DNA of 64,000 nucleotides from Candidatus Electrothrix scaldis (GCA_033584155.1 CP138355.1:1382501-1446500); one strand, 5' to 3'; counted from the stretch's first letter, positions 36,443-44,497 are shown. Translations and numbers: made by a program. Notes: a model not told the origin generated them from the letters alone.

Positions 36443-36757
36443 CTACGGCTGGCCGGAAAACTGTCGGATGCGGATATCTCCTGTCGGCATGCGGGCGACG
36501 ATTTCCAGTTCTCCCCCCAGCGCATGGACAATTTTACGCAGGGTGCTGATCTGCATGTCGTCCTGCGACTCTAATTTTGACAGCGACGGTTGTCTGATAC
36601 CGAGAAGTTCTGCTACCTGCTCTTGTGTAAAGCCTGCTTCTTTGCGAATTTCACCAATAAGCATTTCTGCCATCAGCTCACGCGCTTTCAGTGTTGCACG
36701 TTTGTGAGCTTCCGGTGTCATACGTTCGCGCAATTTTTGAATTGATGTGTGTGGCAT
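36443..36757 (-). CDS. XRE-family helix-turn-helix regulator (antitoxin-like)
   Basis: The 104-residue protein has a helical N-terminus and an XRE helix-turn-helix (about 50-105). AGFTQEQVAELLGIRQPSLS and KLESQDDMQISTLRKIVHAL are its characteristic segments, and it ends in a basic tail. Such proteins are often antitoxins of HigB/RelE-type toxins. Here the partner upstream is an AbrB-like piece, not a recognisable toxin. Its ATG overlaps the stop of a 32-codon frame starting at 36855 (TGATG), so it is probably translated by coupling with what lies upstream. Confidence 0.8.
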   Translation of the reverse strand: MPHTSIQKLRERMTPEAHKRATLKARELMAEMLIGEIRKEAGFTQEQVAELLGIRQPSLSKLESQDDMQISTLRKIVHALGGELEIVARMPTGDIRIRQFSGQP

Positions 36758-37000
36758 CAGATTAAGCCCTCCCTGCGAAGTTCTTCTAAGTAGTTGTTAT
36801 AAAGGCACTCAGCCAGAGGAATCTTTGAAGTCTTTGGTGGAGATGCGGGCCGCATTGAACGAAGCACTTATTCCTTGTTTTTCGGTGAGAGGTTCAATAT
36901 GCACGATTATGCGGAATGATTCCTGAAATCTTTCTCGGTACTGTTCGGGAATAGCGATCATGCCGTTTCGGATAACAGTTTCAAAGGCCAGTGATTCCAT
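36757..37000 (-). pseudogene. AbrB-like small gene, probably frameshifted
   Basis: Reading from the ATG at 37000 gives a 63-residue protein that opens like a SpoVT/AbrB-type antitoxin (TVIRNGMIAIPEQYRERF). It continues to SFNAARISTKDFKDSSG and stops at 36809. Relatives of this type usually continue ISTKDFKF or similar with more acidic residues. A second frame, shifted by one base, reads on as KIPLAECLYNNYLEELRREG and ends exactly at the overlap with the XRE start. This suggests a single frameshift near 36820 in an originally longer gene, or a separate 32-codon gene. A ribosome binding site (AGGAG) lies upstream of 37000. Confidence 0.5.
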
Positions 37001-37115
37001 GCGGCTCCTCCTGTCCTATAGGTTTGTTCAATAGTCGTAAGAAATAAGGGGTGCTTTGTCAAGAAGAGATGCTGTCTCGTCTTCTGAAACCGGTGCTGTT
37101 GGTCCTTTCTTCAGA

Positions 37116-37316
37116 AAGTCCCCAGGGACTTTGTTTTTGAACTCCCCAGGGAGTTGCACCACAACTACGTAGGGAGTTGATATTGAACTACCCTAGGAGT
37201 TTGTATGCAAGTCCCTGTGTAGTTGGATCTCAACTACACAGGTAGTTCGATTTGAACTTCCTTGGGAGTTTGAAATGAACTTACCGGGGAGTTCCTGATA
37301 AACTACGTGGTGCGTT
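37116..37316. repeat. array of nine 16-bp near-palindromes, 23-bp period, 3' of the Roco gene
   Basis: Units begin at 37116, 37140, 37163, 37186, 37209, 37232, 37255, 37278 and 37301. All are 23 bases apart except the first step (24). Most have the form AACT-N8-AGTT separated by seven-base variable spacers. Several are perfect over six or seven pairs (AACTCCC/GGGAGTT, AACTAC/GTAGTT). The first unit is AAGT...ACTT, a paired change at both ends. The last base of the array (37316) abuts the Roco stop codon (37317-37319). Spacers are not conserved. Confidence 0.9.
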
Positions 37317-39626
37317 TTACTTTTTCTGCCTGCGCTGCTGCTTCTGCCGTTCCAGCAGCTTTGCAAATAACGCCTTCAGGTTGAGCTTGATGCCGATGAA
37401 AGGGACAGTCCATTCCGGTTCAACAGTCTCATTGAGAATTTCTGTCCATGTTGTCGTATCCTGCGGACTGGCCTTCTCCGCCACTCGTGCCAACTCCTCC
37501 TTATCCTTAGGCTGCACCAGGCCGAGCAGCTCATGCACACTGTATTTCTTGCTGGTTCCCTCTGGTATATAATAGGGGATGTCCTCCTTGGCATAGTTCA
37601 GCAGGGTCTCGTAGTCGGCAGTGCGCTGCGGGTCATCCGGCATGGGTACGCGCTCGCTGACTGTGAGCTTTTCAAAGCTGCTGTTGATGTCGGTGAGCAG
37701 GTAGCGGAGATAATGCAGATACTCCCTTGGGGTCTCGCCCTGCACCCAGATATTGATCCGCCGGGCCTCTGTATCCACCTTGACCACGGCCTGTGACCCG
37801 CTCCGCTTGTCCGCCAGCAGCACACCGGTGCGCCAGCGGGTCTCATCATGAATATCCTTATGCACCTTGACCATGAAGCGGGGAAAGACCGAGGGCGGCA
37901 GGAAGTCGGGATAATGGAGGGCGAAGCGCAGCGAGCCGTCCTTGTTGAAGGCAAGCTCCGGTTCCGGCACGGGCAGAAGCTGGGGGATGAGCACGGCCTC
38001 CTTACCCACCGGATAGCACAGCTCGAACTTCTCCATCAGGCGCATGATAAAAGGATGGGTGTCCTGGGGGCAGCAGAGTTTTTCCCCGCAACGCTGGGGC
38101 AGGAGTTTGCCTACGTCCTTCAGGGCCAGGAAGCCCTTGCTGTCCGCCATCTGCTCGGAAGTGATGATCGTATAGACCGCATTGGTGACCCAGACCGGGT
38201 TGAGCACGCTCATGGCATCAAGAATGAAGTCCCGGAAATGCACAGCCACGCCCAGGTCATGGAGGAAGTCGGCCAGGATCTCCCGGCTCTCCTCGCCGGT
38301 GATGCCTGCCTCGGCACAATAGCCCCTGTATTCCTCCACGCTGATGTAGGGCTTGTCCATCTCCTCCAGCTTGCGCTTGACCGCAAACCAGCTTGTCGGC
38401 CAGATGATACTGAGCATGTTCATCCTGGCCAGCTCGGCCAGCAGGGCTTCTTTGAACTCCGGCACCCCCTTGCCGGTCCTGCAGGAGACAGGAAAGAAGC
38501 CGCAGATGCCGGGATACTTCTCCCGCAGGAAGGGCCGGTTGACATCAAAGGAGTGGTTGCTGTCTATCTTGTTGAGCACCACCAGCACCGGCGACCTCCC
38601 GCCAAAGGTCTCCACATGCCGCAGCCAGTATTCCGTGCTCTCATCCTTGCGGCTGTCCAGCACCAGCACATAGAGGCTCCGCTTGGACAGGAAGAACTGA
38701 TGGGTGGCGTGCTGGATCTCCTGGCCGCCAAAGTCCCAGACATTGGCCCTGATCTGCTTGCCCGCACATTCCGGCTCCCAGCCCTGGATGCTGATGCCGT
38801 GGGTGGTGTCCTCGTGCTCGTCAAAAGGCTGACCGAGGAGCTGCTTGACCAGCGAGGTCTTGCCTGCGGCCCCGTCGCCGATAAGAAGCACCTTCACCTC
38901 GTTCAGTGCCTGCTGGCCTTTCTCCAGTTCAGCGAAATACTCCCGTATCACCTTGATTCCCTTGTCGGCGATCTCTATGGGCGGGCAGAGGAGAGGGTTA
39001 CCGGCAACGTAAAGCCATATCAGTTTGGTGAGCCGGCAGATTTCCGGCGGCAGGTCGCTGAGCTGGTTGTCTCTGAGGTGAAGCTCTATCAGATTCGTGA
39101 GCTGACCGATTTCCGACGGCAGACTACGCAATTGGTTGTAGCTGAGGCTAAGCCCCTTCAGGTTGGTGAGCTGGCAGATTTCCGGCGGCAGGGTAGTGAG
39201 CTGCTTGCTGCTGAGACCAAGTGCCGTCAGTTTGGTGAGCTGGCAGATTTCCAGCGGCAGTGTGGTGAACTGGTTGCGGCTGAGGTAAAACTCCGTCAGA
39301 TTGGTGAGCCGGCAGATTTCCGGCGGCAGGCTGGTGAGCTGGTTACCGCTGAGGTTAAGTCGCCATAGATTCGTGAGCTGGAACAGCTCTAGAGACAGGC
39401 TGCTTAACTGATTATCGCTAAGGTAAAGCTTTGTTAGATTGGTAAGCTGGCAGATTTCCGGTGGTAGGGCAGTGAGCTGGTTGCCTCTAAGGTCAAGCCT
39501 TGTTAGATTCGTGAGCTGGAACAACTCCGGCGGCAGGGAAGTAAGCCCCATGCTGCTCAGGTCAAGCCCAGTAGCCCCGCTTGCCTTGGCCTTCTCTATC
39601 TCCTGCAACACTTCTTCATTCGTCAT
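37317..39626 (-). CDS. Roco-family protein: leucine-rich repeats, Roc GTPase, COR domain
   Basis: I start this gene at the ATG at 39626 because AGGAGG lies seven bases upstream. The longer frame from 39665 has no ribosome binding site. The 769-residue protein has about nine leucine-rich repeats of exactly 23 residues (about 25-215, consensus LTxLxLSxNQLTxLPPEICQLTN). A Roc GTPase follows with P-loop GDGAAGKTSL, WDFGGQE switch II and VVLNKID. After that comes a COR dimerisation domain. There is no kinase or WD40 part. Bacterial Roco proteins cycle between dimer and monomer with nucleotide, and their partners are mostly unknown. Near-palindrome arrays lie at both ends of the gene. Confidence 0.92.
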   Translation of the reverse strand: MTNEEVLQEIEKAKASGATGLDLSSMGLTSLPPELFQLTNLTRLDLRGNQLTALPPEICQLTNLTKLYLSDNQLSSLSLELFQLTNLWRLNLSGNQLTSLPPEICRLTNLTEFYLSRNQFTTLPLEICQLTKLTALGLSSKQLTTLPPEICQLTNLKGLSLSYNQLRSLPSEIGQLTNLIELHLRDNQLSDLPPEICRLTKLIWLYVAGNPLLCPPIEIADKGIKVIREYFAELEKGQQALNEVKVLLIGDGAAGKTSLVKQLLGQPFDEHEDTTHGISIQGWEPECAGKQIRANVWDFGGQEIQHATHQFFLSKRSLYVLVLDSRKDESTEYWLRHVETFGGRSPVLVVLNKIDSNHSFDVNRPFLREKYPGICGFFPVSCRTGKGVPEFKEALLAELARMNMLSIIWPTSWFAVKRKLEEMDKPYISVEEYRGYCAEAGITGEESREILADFLHDLGVAVHFRDFILDAMSVLNPVWVTNAVYTIITSEQMADSKGFLALKDVGKLLPQRCGEKLCCPQDTHPFIMRLMEKFELCYPVGKEAVLIPQLLPVPEPELAFNKDGSLRFALHYPDFLPPSVFPRFMVKVHKDIHDETRWRTGVLLADKRSGSQAVVKVDTEARRINIWVQGETPREYLHYLRYLLTDINSSFEKLTVSERVPMPDDPQRTADYETLLNYAKEDIPYYIPEGTSKKYSVHELLGLVQPKDKEELARVAEKASPQDTTTWTEILNETVEPEWTVPFIGIKLNLKALFAKLLERQKQQRRQKK

Positions 39627-39667
39627 CGCCTGCCCTCCTGTGGTGGTTGTGGGTTTGTCTGGCATTC

Positions 39668-39897
39668 GGAGTCAGCATGCTGGTACGCCGGGAGTCAGCA
39701 TGCTGGTACGCCAGGAGTCAGCATGGTGACTCGGCAAATTGCACCATAGTAGAAGGACGAGTTGCACTATAGTGGTAGTCCAGGTTGAACTGTAGTGGAA
39801 CGACAAGTTGCATTATAGTGGAACTTCGGGTTGCACTACAGTGGAATGCCCGGAGTCATAGTAATGACTCCGCAGGAAGCATCCTCTAGGATACCTC
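39668..39897. repeat. array of ten 23-bp near-palindrome units, 5' of the Roco gene
   Basis: Ten consecutive 23-base units fill 39668-39897. The first three share GGAGTCAGCATGSTG, the next five are of the type GTTGCACTATAGTGGAA, the ninth is GGAGTCAT-AGTA-ATGACTCC, and the tenth contains ATCCT-CT-AGGAT. Dyad centres of units 1, 2, 3, 5 and 9 fall at 39677.5, 39700.5, 39723.5, 39769.5 and 39861.5, all multiples of 23 apart. The array lies 42 bases upstream of the Roco start codon, so it covers the promoter or 5' leader. Confidence 0.88.
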
Positions 39898-39903
39898 TGG
39901 TGG

Positions 39904-39980
39904 GTTTCCCTCAAAGCCCTTGAGGAAACTCCGCTGGAGCAGGTTCCCTGTCAGGGAATCTCCTTCCCGCAATGCGGGCA
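39904..39980. repeat. three further hairpins beyond the 23-bp array
   Basis: GTTTCCCTCAA/TTGAGGAAAC (39904-39929, one bulge), TTCCCTG-T-CAGGGAA (39944-39958) and CCCGCA-A-TGCGGG (39966-39978) follow the array. They are not on the 23-base grid, but they extend the run of dyads to about 310 bases. No gene is present up to 40,059. Confidence 0.65.
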
Positions 39981-40059
39981 GATCGTCCTCTGCTCCCTCT
40001 GCTTCTGGATTGCCTCAACAAATCCCGCCCCCAGAATTCCTGTCGGCAGGCATATCCAT

Positions 40060-41055
40060 TCAAGTAAGGCCTGCTATAAGCTGCTGAATATGCGGATTGG
40101 AGCGGCTGTAGCTTACAATTGCCACGTCAAGATCATATTCTGCGTATATGGTCAGAGCCCGTTGTATCGCCGCTATAATCCACTCAATTCTATTGCCAAA
40201 GGCTCCGCCACCGATCAGCGTCAGGTAGACTGTCTTGTTCCCTGTCTGTTCCCGGTTGAGGAGGGCAGCGCAGATTGTCGCTTCGTAAGAAGCCTCTAAG
40301 ATCAGCGTGGCAAAGTGCTCCCATAGATTGGGCGAAAAGGCAGAATAGGCAACCGGCAGGGCCGAGCAATAGGCCTGGGAAACCAAGTGCGATGAGTTTC
40401 GCAAGGTGACCTGCGTATTCCACTGGATGCCGATGCGTAATAATTGACGGAGCGTATCTCGTTCTGCTTCGGAAGCAGCCTGGAGACGATGGGCAATGGC
40501 GAGTAAGCCGTCTCGTGAGGGCAGGGCGTATCCGTTCTGCATTCTCCACAGACGATTGTCAGAATTCCCCAGGAATGTCCCTACGTCCGCCAGGCAGTCG
40601 ATCTGGCGATCCACTGTCTGACCAACTTCATCGTTTATCGGGACAAAATAGTTGCGATAGATTGTGCCTGCCCCAGCGGCAATGGCACAGGCAGGTCCCT
40701 GGGTGAAATCCTGCGCATAGCGCGTGACGCCTTGCTCAGGTGTAACATTGGGCGACACCATCTCCAGTAGGTTAAACTGGGAAGCCACCTGGAAGAGTGT
40801 ACCCGCATTGGAGGCATCTGTGTGCAGCTCCTGGGTATCTGCCAGGATCTCTCGTACGTGTATTCCTTGCTTGCCTTTGGGGCAGGAGAGGGCTTTCTCC
40901 CTTAGTTCGCCTAAACTCGGTATCTCCAGGGAACCCCAGATGAACTCTTTGCCGTTCACCTGGGAACGCATTGCCGATCCCTTGATAGAGAGGTTCTCGT
41001 AGATTTGCTCTGTGCTTCCTTCACGAAAGCCTGTCAGCTCTTCAAACCATGTCAT
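40060..41055 (-). CDS. conserved hypothetical protein, 331 residues
   Basis: This soluble protein opens MTWFEELTGF and contains LEIPSLGELREKAL near residue 45, NAGTLFQVASQFNLLEMVSP near 82, and GPACAIAAGAGTIYRNYFVP near 120. It ends with YCSALPVAYSAF near 233 and LTLIGGGAFGN near 279. The last motif recalls glycine-rich nucleotide-binding loops of macrodomain-like folds, but the resemblance is weak and I do not assign a function. It precedes, by 27 bases on the transcript's far side, the phosphodiesterase gene at 41083-41574, which is transcribed first. The two probably form an operon. Confidence 0.75.
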   Translation of the reverse strand: MTWFEELTGFREGSTEQIYENLSIKGSAMRSQVNGKEFIWGSLEIPSLGELREKALSCPKGKQGIHVREILADTQELHTDASNAGTLFQVASQFNLLEMVSPNVTPEQGVTRYAQDFTQGPACAIAAGAGTIYRNYFVPINDEVGQTVDRQIDCLADVGTFLGNSDNRLWRMQNGYALPSRDGLLAIAHRLQAASEAERDTLRQLLRIGIQWNTQVTLRNSSHLVSQAYCSALPVAYSAFSPNLWEHFATLILEASYEATICAALLNREQTGNKTVYLTLIGGGAFGNRIEWIIAAIQRALTIYAEYDLDVAIVSYSRSNPHIQQLIAGLT

Positions 41056-41082
41056 CCGACTTGCTCCTGATTATTCTCCTGA

Positions 41083-41574
41083 TTAATCCAACGGCAATTC
41101 ATGCAGCGAGCCCTTGAGCTGCTTGCCCGCCTCTAATATCGCATAGGAACAGGGCATCCCGTACCTGCTGATCGACTGAAAGGCACCGGGATTGATGATC
41201 AGCTTGCCAGCAACCCAGTGGCAAACTGCCTGATGGGTATGCCCATAGATCATGCAGTCTGCTTCCGGGAAGAGGTCCAGGAGGCCGGATTCTATGTCAT
41301 AGCCCAGGCGGTTGCCGTGGGTCACCCCGATGGTGAAGTCCCCGAGCTGAACGGTCAGCTGGCTGGGCAGGGCATAGCAGGTGTTGATGGTGCAGCAATT
41401 GCCATGCACGGCATGCACTGTCTTTCCCTGAAAGGCATCCAGCAGGGAGAGGTCGACCAGATCACCGGCATGGATGATGATATCGCAGTCGGCAAAACAA
41501 TGCTCAACGCGCTGAAGGAACTCTTTATTGACCGTGGTGAGATGGGTATCTGAAAGTATGCCTGCTTTAATCAT
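41083..41574 (-). CDS. YfcE/MJ0936-family metallophosphodiesterase
   Basis: This 163-residue calcineurin-like phosphoesterase keeps every metal-binding block: GILSDTH, IIHAGDLVD, VHGNCC, THGNRLG and GHTHQAV, followed by the conserved NPGAF. YfcE-type enzymes hydrolyse phosphodiesters with Mn2+, and natural substrates are unknown. It lies 28 bases upstream of the 331-residue hypothetical gene on the same strand. Confidence 0.9.
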   Translation of the reverse strand: MIKAGILSDTHLTTVNKEFLQRVEHCFADCDIIIHAGDLVDLSLLDAFQGKTVHAVHGNCCTINTCYALPSQLTVQLGDFTIGVTHGNRLGYDIESGLLDLFPEADCMIYGHTHQAVCHWVAGKLIINPGAFQSISRYGMPCSYAILEAGKQLKGSLHELPLD

Positions 41575-41798
41575 GAGAGGAGTCCTGTCCTGTTTCCGTG
41601 CCCTTGCGCAGCCAGGAAATCGCCCTGGGCACTGGGTGTACCTGCCGCAAGAAGTAATCCGTTCACTGTAAAAGAGTTGTCCTTACTTGACAAGAAAAGA
41701 GAGGGAAAGGTTGCAAATAACAGGGCTATCCCGTAGTATTAGGCCAAAAACTTACCCAAGAGTTATTTTCCAAAGACAACACAAATTAGGATAGACCA

Positions 41799-42365
41799 AT
41801 GTACACAGCATCAGATCTGCGTAAGGGCCTCAAGGTTCAAATTGACGGCGATCCATATATTATTACTGATTTTGAATTCTCCAAACCAGGCAAAGGCCAG
41901 GCTTTGTACCGCACCAAGATGCGGAATATGATCTCAGGCAATCAGTTCACCAATACCTATCGTTCCAACGATAAGTTTGAAAAGCCTGACCTGGAAGAGC
42001 GCACGATGCAATACCTCTACTCCCAGGATGATGAATTCCATTTCATGGACACGACCTCCTACGAGCAGATCTTCCTGACCAGGGAGCAGCTCGGGGATAA
42101 CCTGAACTTCCTCAAGGATAATATGGAGGTGCAGGTGCTCTTCTTTGGCGGCGACCGTCCTATCGATATCAGCATGCCCACCTTTGTTGAGCTGGAAGTC
42201 ACCCGCGCTGATCCTTGGGTCAAGGGTGATACCTCGGGCACCGATACCAAGCCGGTAACCGTGGAGACCGGGTTTCAGCTCCAGGTTCCTCCCTTTGTTA
42301 ACGAAGGGGATAAGATCCAGATCGATACCCGCTCTGGCGATTATATCACCAGGGTAAAGGACTGA
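41799..42365 (+). CDS. efp: translation elongation factor P
   Basis: The 188-residue protein has the three OB-like domains of EF-P. The tip of domain I reads KPGKGQALYRTK, with Lys32 at the site of post-translational modification. The C-terminal signature DTKPVTVETGFQLQVPPFVNEGDKI is intact. EF-P rescues ribosomes stalled at consecutive prolines. No EpmA, EarP or other modification gene lies in this window. AGGATAG precedes the ATG. Confidence 0.96.
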   Translation: MYTASDLRKGLKVQIDGDPYIITDFEFSKPGKGQALYRTKMRNMISGNQFTNTYRSNDKFEKPDLEERTMQYLYSQDDEFHFMDTTSYEQIFLTREQLGDNLNFLKDNMEVQVLFFGGDRPIDISMPTFVELEVTRADPWVKGDTSGTDTKPVTVETGFQLQVPPFVNEGDKIQIDTRSGDYITRVKD

Positions 42366-42430
42366 GTACTTATCAGCTGAGGAAGGGCGGGGAACAGCTG
42401 CAATCCCTCCAGGCTTGTGGTCCCTGTCTT

Positions 42431-42472
42431 TGACGCTTCTTTGTTCTCCCGGCTGTCGGGATGCGTTTTTTA
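42431..42472 (+). terminator. possible terminator after efp
   Basis: TCCCG-GCTGT-CGGGA within flanking GACGC...GCGTT is followed by T6. The stem is short, so the call is tentative. Confidence 0.4.
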
Positions 42473-42545
42473 TTAAGGAGGACATTCGAACGCTCATTCT
42501 CCCTTCCTTTCTACCTGGTGCGAGGGGAGTTTTAACGAGATAACC

Positions 42546-43925
42546 ATGAAGAAGAAAACGTTCCGTCAGCTCTTTCTGGTTATAGTTTTCATAGCCACTG
42601 GCAGCATCGCTCTTTGGTTTATTTCTTCAGATGTCCTGCAACCATCCGGGGCAATGCGAGATATTCGCCAGCAAGGGAAACTGCGGGTCATCATGACCAA
42701 CAGTGCCAATGTGTACTACCTCTACAGAGGGGAATACATGGGCTTTGAATATGACCTGGTCCAGGCTTTTGCCGAGTATCTCGGTGTTGAATTGGAAGTG
42801 TTGACCCCGGATTGGGACACGATGTTTCAGCAGCTTGATGCCGGTGAGGCCCATCTTATTGCTGCGGGCCTGACAATCACTCCGGCACGGGAAGCACTGG
42901 TTGATTTTTCCGACGGTCATCTCCAGGTGCAGCAGCAGGTCATTGTGCATAAAAGGAATAACACGATACAGGAGCTTGCCGATCTGGAGGAAACGCCTCT
43001 CCATGTTCGCGTAGGCACTTCTTATGCTGAACGGATCAATGAACTTCAGCAGGATGGTTATACCTTGCAGACAGTGTTGCATGCCAATGTACCAACCGAG
43101 GAGCTGATCCGTCAGGTAGCAGATCAGGAAATTGAAGCAACCGTGGCAGACTCGAATATTGCTCTCTTAAATCAGCGCTATTATCCCGATATACGTATTG
43201 CCTTTCCTGTTGAAGAGGCGCAGACCGTTGCCTGGGCAGTGCGTCGTGGAGAGACAGAACTGCTTGACCGGATCAATGCCTTTTTCGATTTGATTGAAGA
43301 AAACGGGACCTTTGCCAGGATTTATGAGCGATACTATCGGGATGTGAGCATTTTTGATTATGTGGACCTGAAGAAGTTTCATAAACGGATCAAGACTCGC
43401 CTGCCGAAATATCAGGATATTATCCGTAAGGAAGCGAAAAGATATGGTTTTGACTGGCGTCTGATTGCTGCGGTGATCTATCAGGAATCACATTTCAATC
43501 CCAGGGCCAGGAGTTATACCGGAGTGCGCGGGCTTATGCAGATTACCAGGACCACAGCCAGAGAGATGGGGATAACCAACCGTCTCAATCCTGCGCAGAG
43601 TATACGGGCCGGTGTAGGGTATCTTGCGAAACTCTATGCCCGTTTTGCCGATATCCAGGATTCGTATGAACGGCTGCTGTTTGCGCTGGCCAGTTATAAT
43701 ATCGGATACGGGCATGTGCGGGATGCCCAGAAGATTTGCCAGCGCAAGGGATGGAATCCTAGCCGTTGGGCCGAAATGGAGAAGGCCCTGCCCTTACTCC
43801 GACTGAAGCAATATTATAAGGATGCTGAGTACGGTTATGCCAGAGGAACAGAGCCGGTTCGCTATATTAAGCGTATTCTGCTCTACTTTGATATTCTTAA
43901 ACAGAAAAACCGGGTAGAGGGGTAA
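42546..43925 (+). CDS. mltF: MltF-type membrane-bound lytic murein transglycosylase
   Basis: The 459-residue protein has an N-terminal signal or anchor helix (about 8-28). A periplasmic solute-binding-like domain follows (about 40-270; GKLRVIMTNSANVYYLYRG, DFSDGHLQVQQQVIV). The C-terminal SLT domain (about 285-440) has the catalytic Glu in YQESHFNPRARS and the segment GVRGLMQITRTTA. It cleaves peptidoglycan glycan strands with anhydro-muramic acid formation, and the binding domain regulates this allosterically in relatives. The HsdR-N-like gene follows after five bases. Confidence 0.92.
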   Translation: MKKKTFRQLFLVIVFIATGSIALWFISSDVLQPSGAMRDIRQQGKLRVIMTNSANVYYLYRGEYMGFEYDLVQAFAEYLGVELEVLTPDWDTMFQQLDAGEAHLIAAGLTITPAREALVDFSDGHLQVQQQVIVHKRNNTIQELADLEETPLHVRVGTSYAERINELQQDGYTLQTVLHANVPTEELIRQVADQEIEATVADSNIALLNQRYYPDIRIAFPVEEAQTVAWAVRRGETELLDRINAFFDLIEENGTFARIYERYYRDVSIFDYVDLKKFHKRIKTRLPKYQDIIRKEAKRYGFDWRLIAAVIYQESHFNPRARSYTGVRGLMQITRTTAREMGITNRLNPAQSIRAGVGYLAKLYARFADIQDSYERLLFALASYNIGYGHVRDAQKICQRKGWNPSRWAEMEKALPLLRLKQYYKDAEYGYARGTEPVRYIKRILLYFDILKQKNRVEG

Positions 43926-43930
43926 AGGAT

Positions 43931-44497
43931 ATGCAGCGTAAGAACCCTGATCATCATTTGGTTTATGGCATCCTCAAGGATTACCTGACTGGCGAGGAAT
44001 TGCCGGATACGGACGATGAACGACTTCGGCAGGAGTTGGCCCGAATGATGGTGGAAGAAAAGGGCTTTAAGCCGGAGGAGTTGGAGCCTCGTCTCAGCGT
44101 GGAGACGATATTTAACCATGTCTTTGTCCGTTCCGTCATTGATTTGACCGTCTCCTGGAAGGGGCAGCGTCTTTTGGTTCTTCGCTATGGCCCCGGCTCT
44201 CTGGTGACTCGTGAAAAACCAGCCTTAGCTGCGGCGCGGGTCCTGGAGAGTTCCTATTGTATTCCCTTGGCCGTGGTGACCAATGGTCGAGATGCCGAGC
44301 TATTGGAGACTCGTACCGGCAAGGTCTTAGCTACCGGTATGGAGGCTATTCCTGATCGGGTGCGGGCTGAGGAGCTGGCGCAGGAATATCCCGCTTATCC
44401 TCCCCCTACCGGCGCAGCACGGGAACGTAACTTGCGGGTGCTGAATGCCTTTGACCTGGAGGTCTGCTGTCGGAATTTTTCGTTGGGCCTTTTTTGA
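43931..44497 (+). CDS. stand-alone HsdR N-terminal-like protein without catalytic residues
   Basis: The 188-residue protein resembles the N-terminal domain of type I restriction subunit R (HSDR_N). It has YLTGEELPDTDDERLRQELARM at the start, a core strand SVIDLTVSWKGQ, and SYCIPLAVVTNGRDAELLET near residue 120. In active PD-(D/E)XK enzymes the second core strand carries E-x-K. Here it reads LLVLRYGPG, so cleavage activity is unlikely. No helicase, HsdM or HsdS is nearby. It follows mltF by five bases with an AAAGG site, so it is probably part of a housekeeping operon rather than a restriction system. Confidence 0.8.
   Translation: MQRKNPDHHLVYGILKDYLTGEELPDTDDERLRQELARMMVEEKGFKPEELEPRLSVETIFNHVFVRSVIDLTVSWKGQRLLVLRYGPGSLVTREKPALAAARVLESSYCIPLAVVTNGRDAELLETRTGKVLATGMEAIPDRVRAEELAQEYPAYPPPTGAARERNLRVLNAFDLEVCCRNFSLGLF

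Noticed and set aside
37116-37316. The 23-bp array as a CRISPR locus
   Set aside because: The period of 23 bases is far too short (CRISPR units are about 60), the units are not identical, the spacers are only seven bases, and no cas gene is nearby.
37848-39368. A 506-codon open frame on the plus strand across the Roco gene
   Set aside because: It is exactly antisense to the LRR-Roc-COR coding region. The Roco frame has clear motifs and a ribosome binding site, while the antisense frame shows repetitive low-complexity residues caused by the LRR repeats.
37116-39897. That the 23-base arrays arose from the 69-base LRR coding repeats
   Set aside because: 69 is three times 23, but I found no 23-base sub-period in LRR coding DNA and no sequence similarity of arrays to it. 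I keep only the numerical match as a remark.
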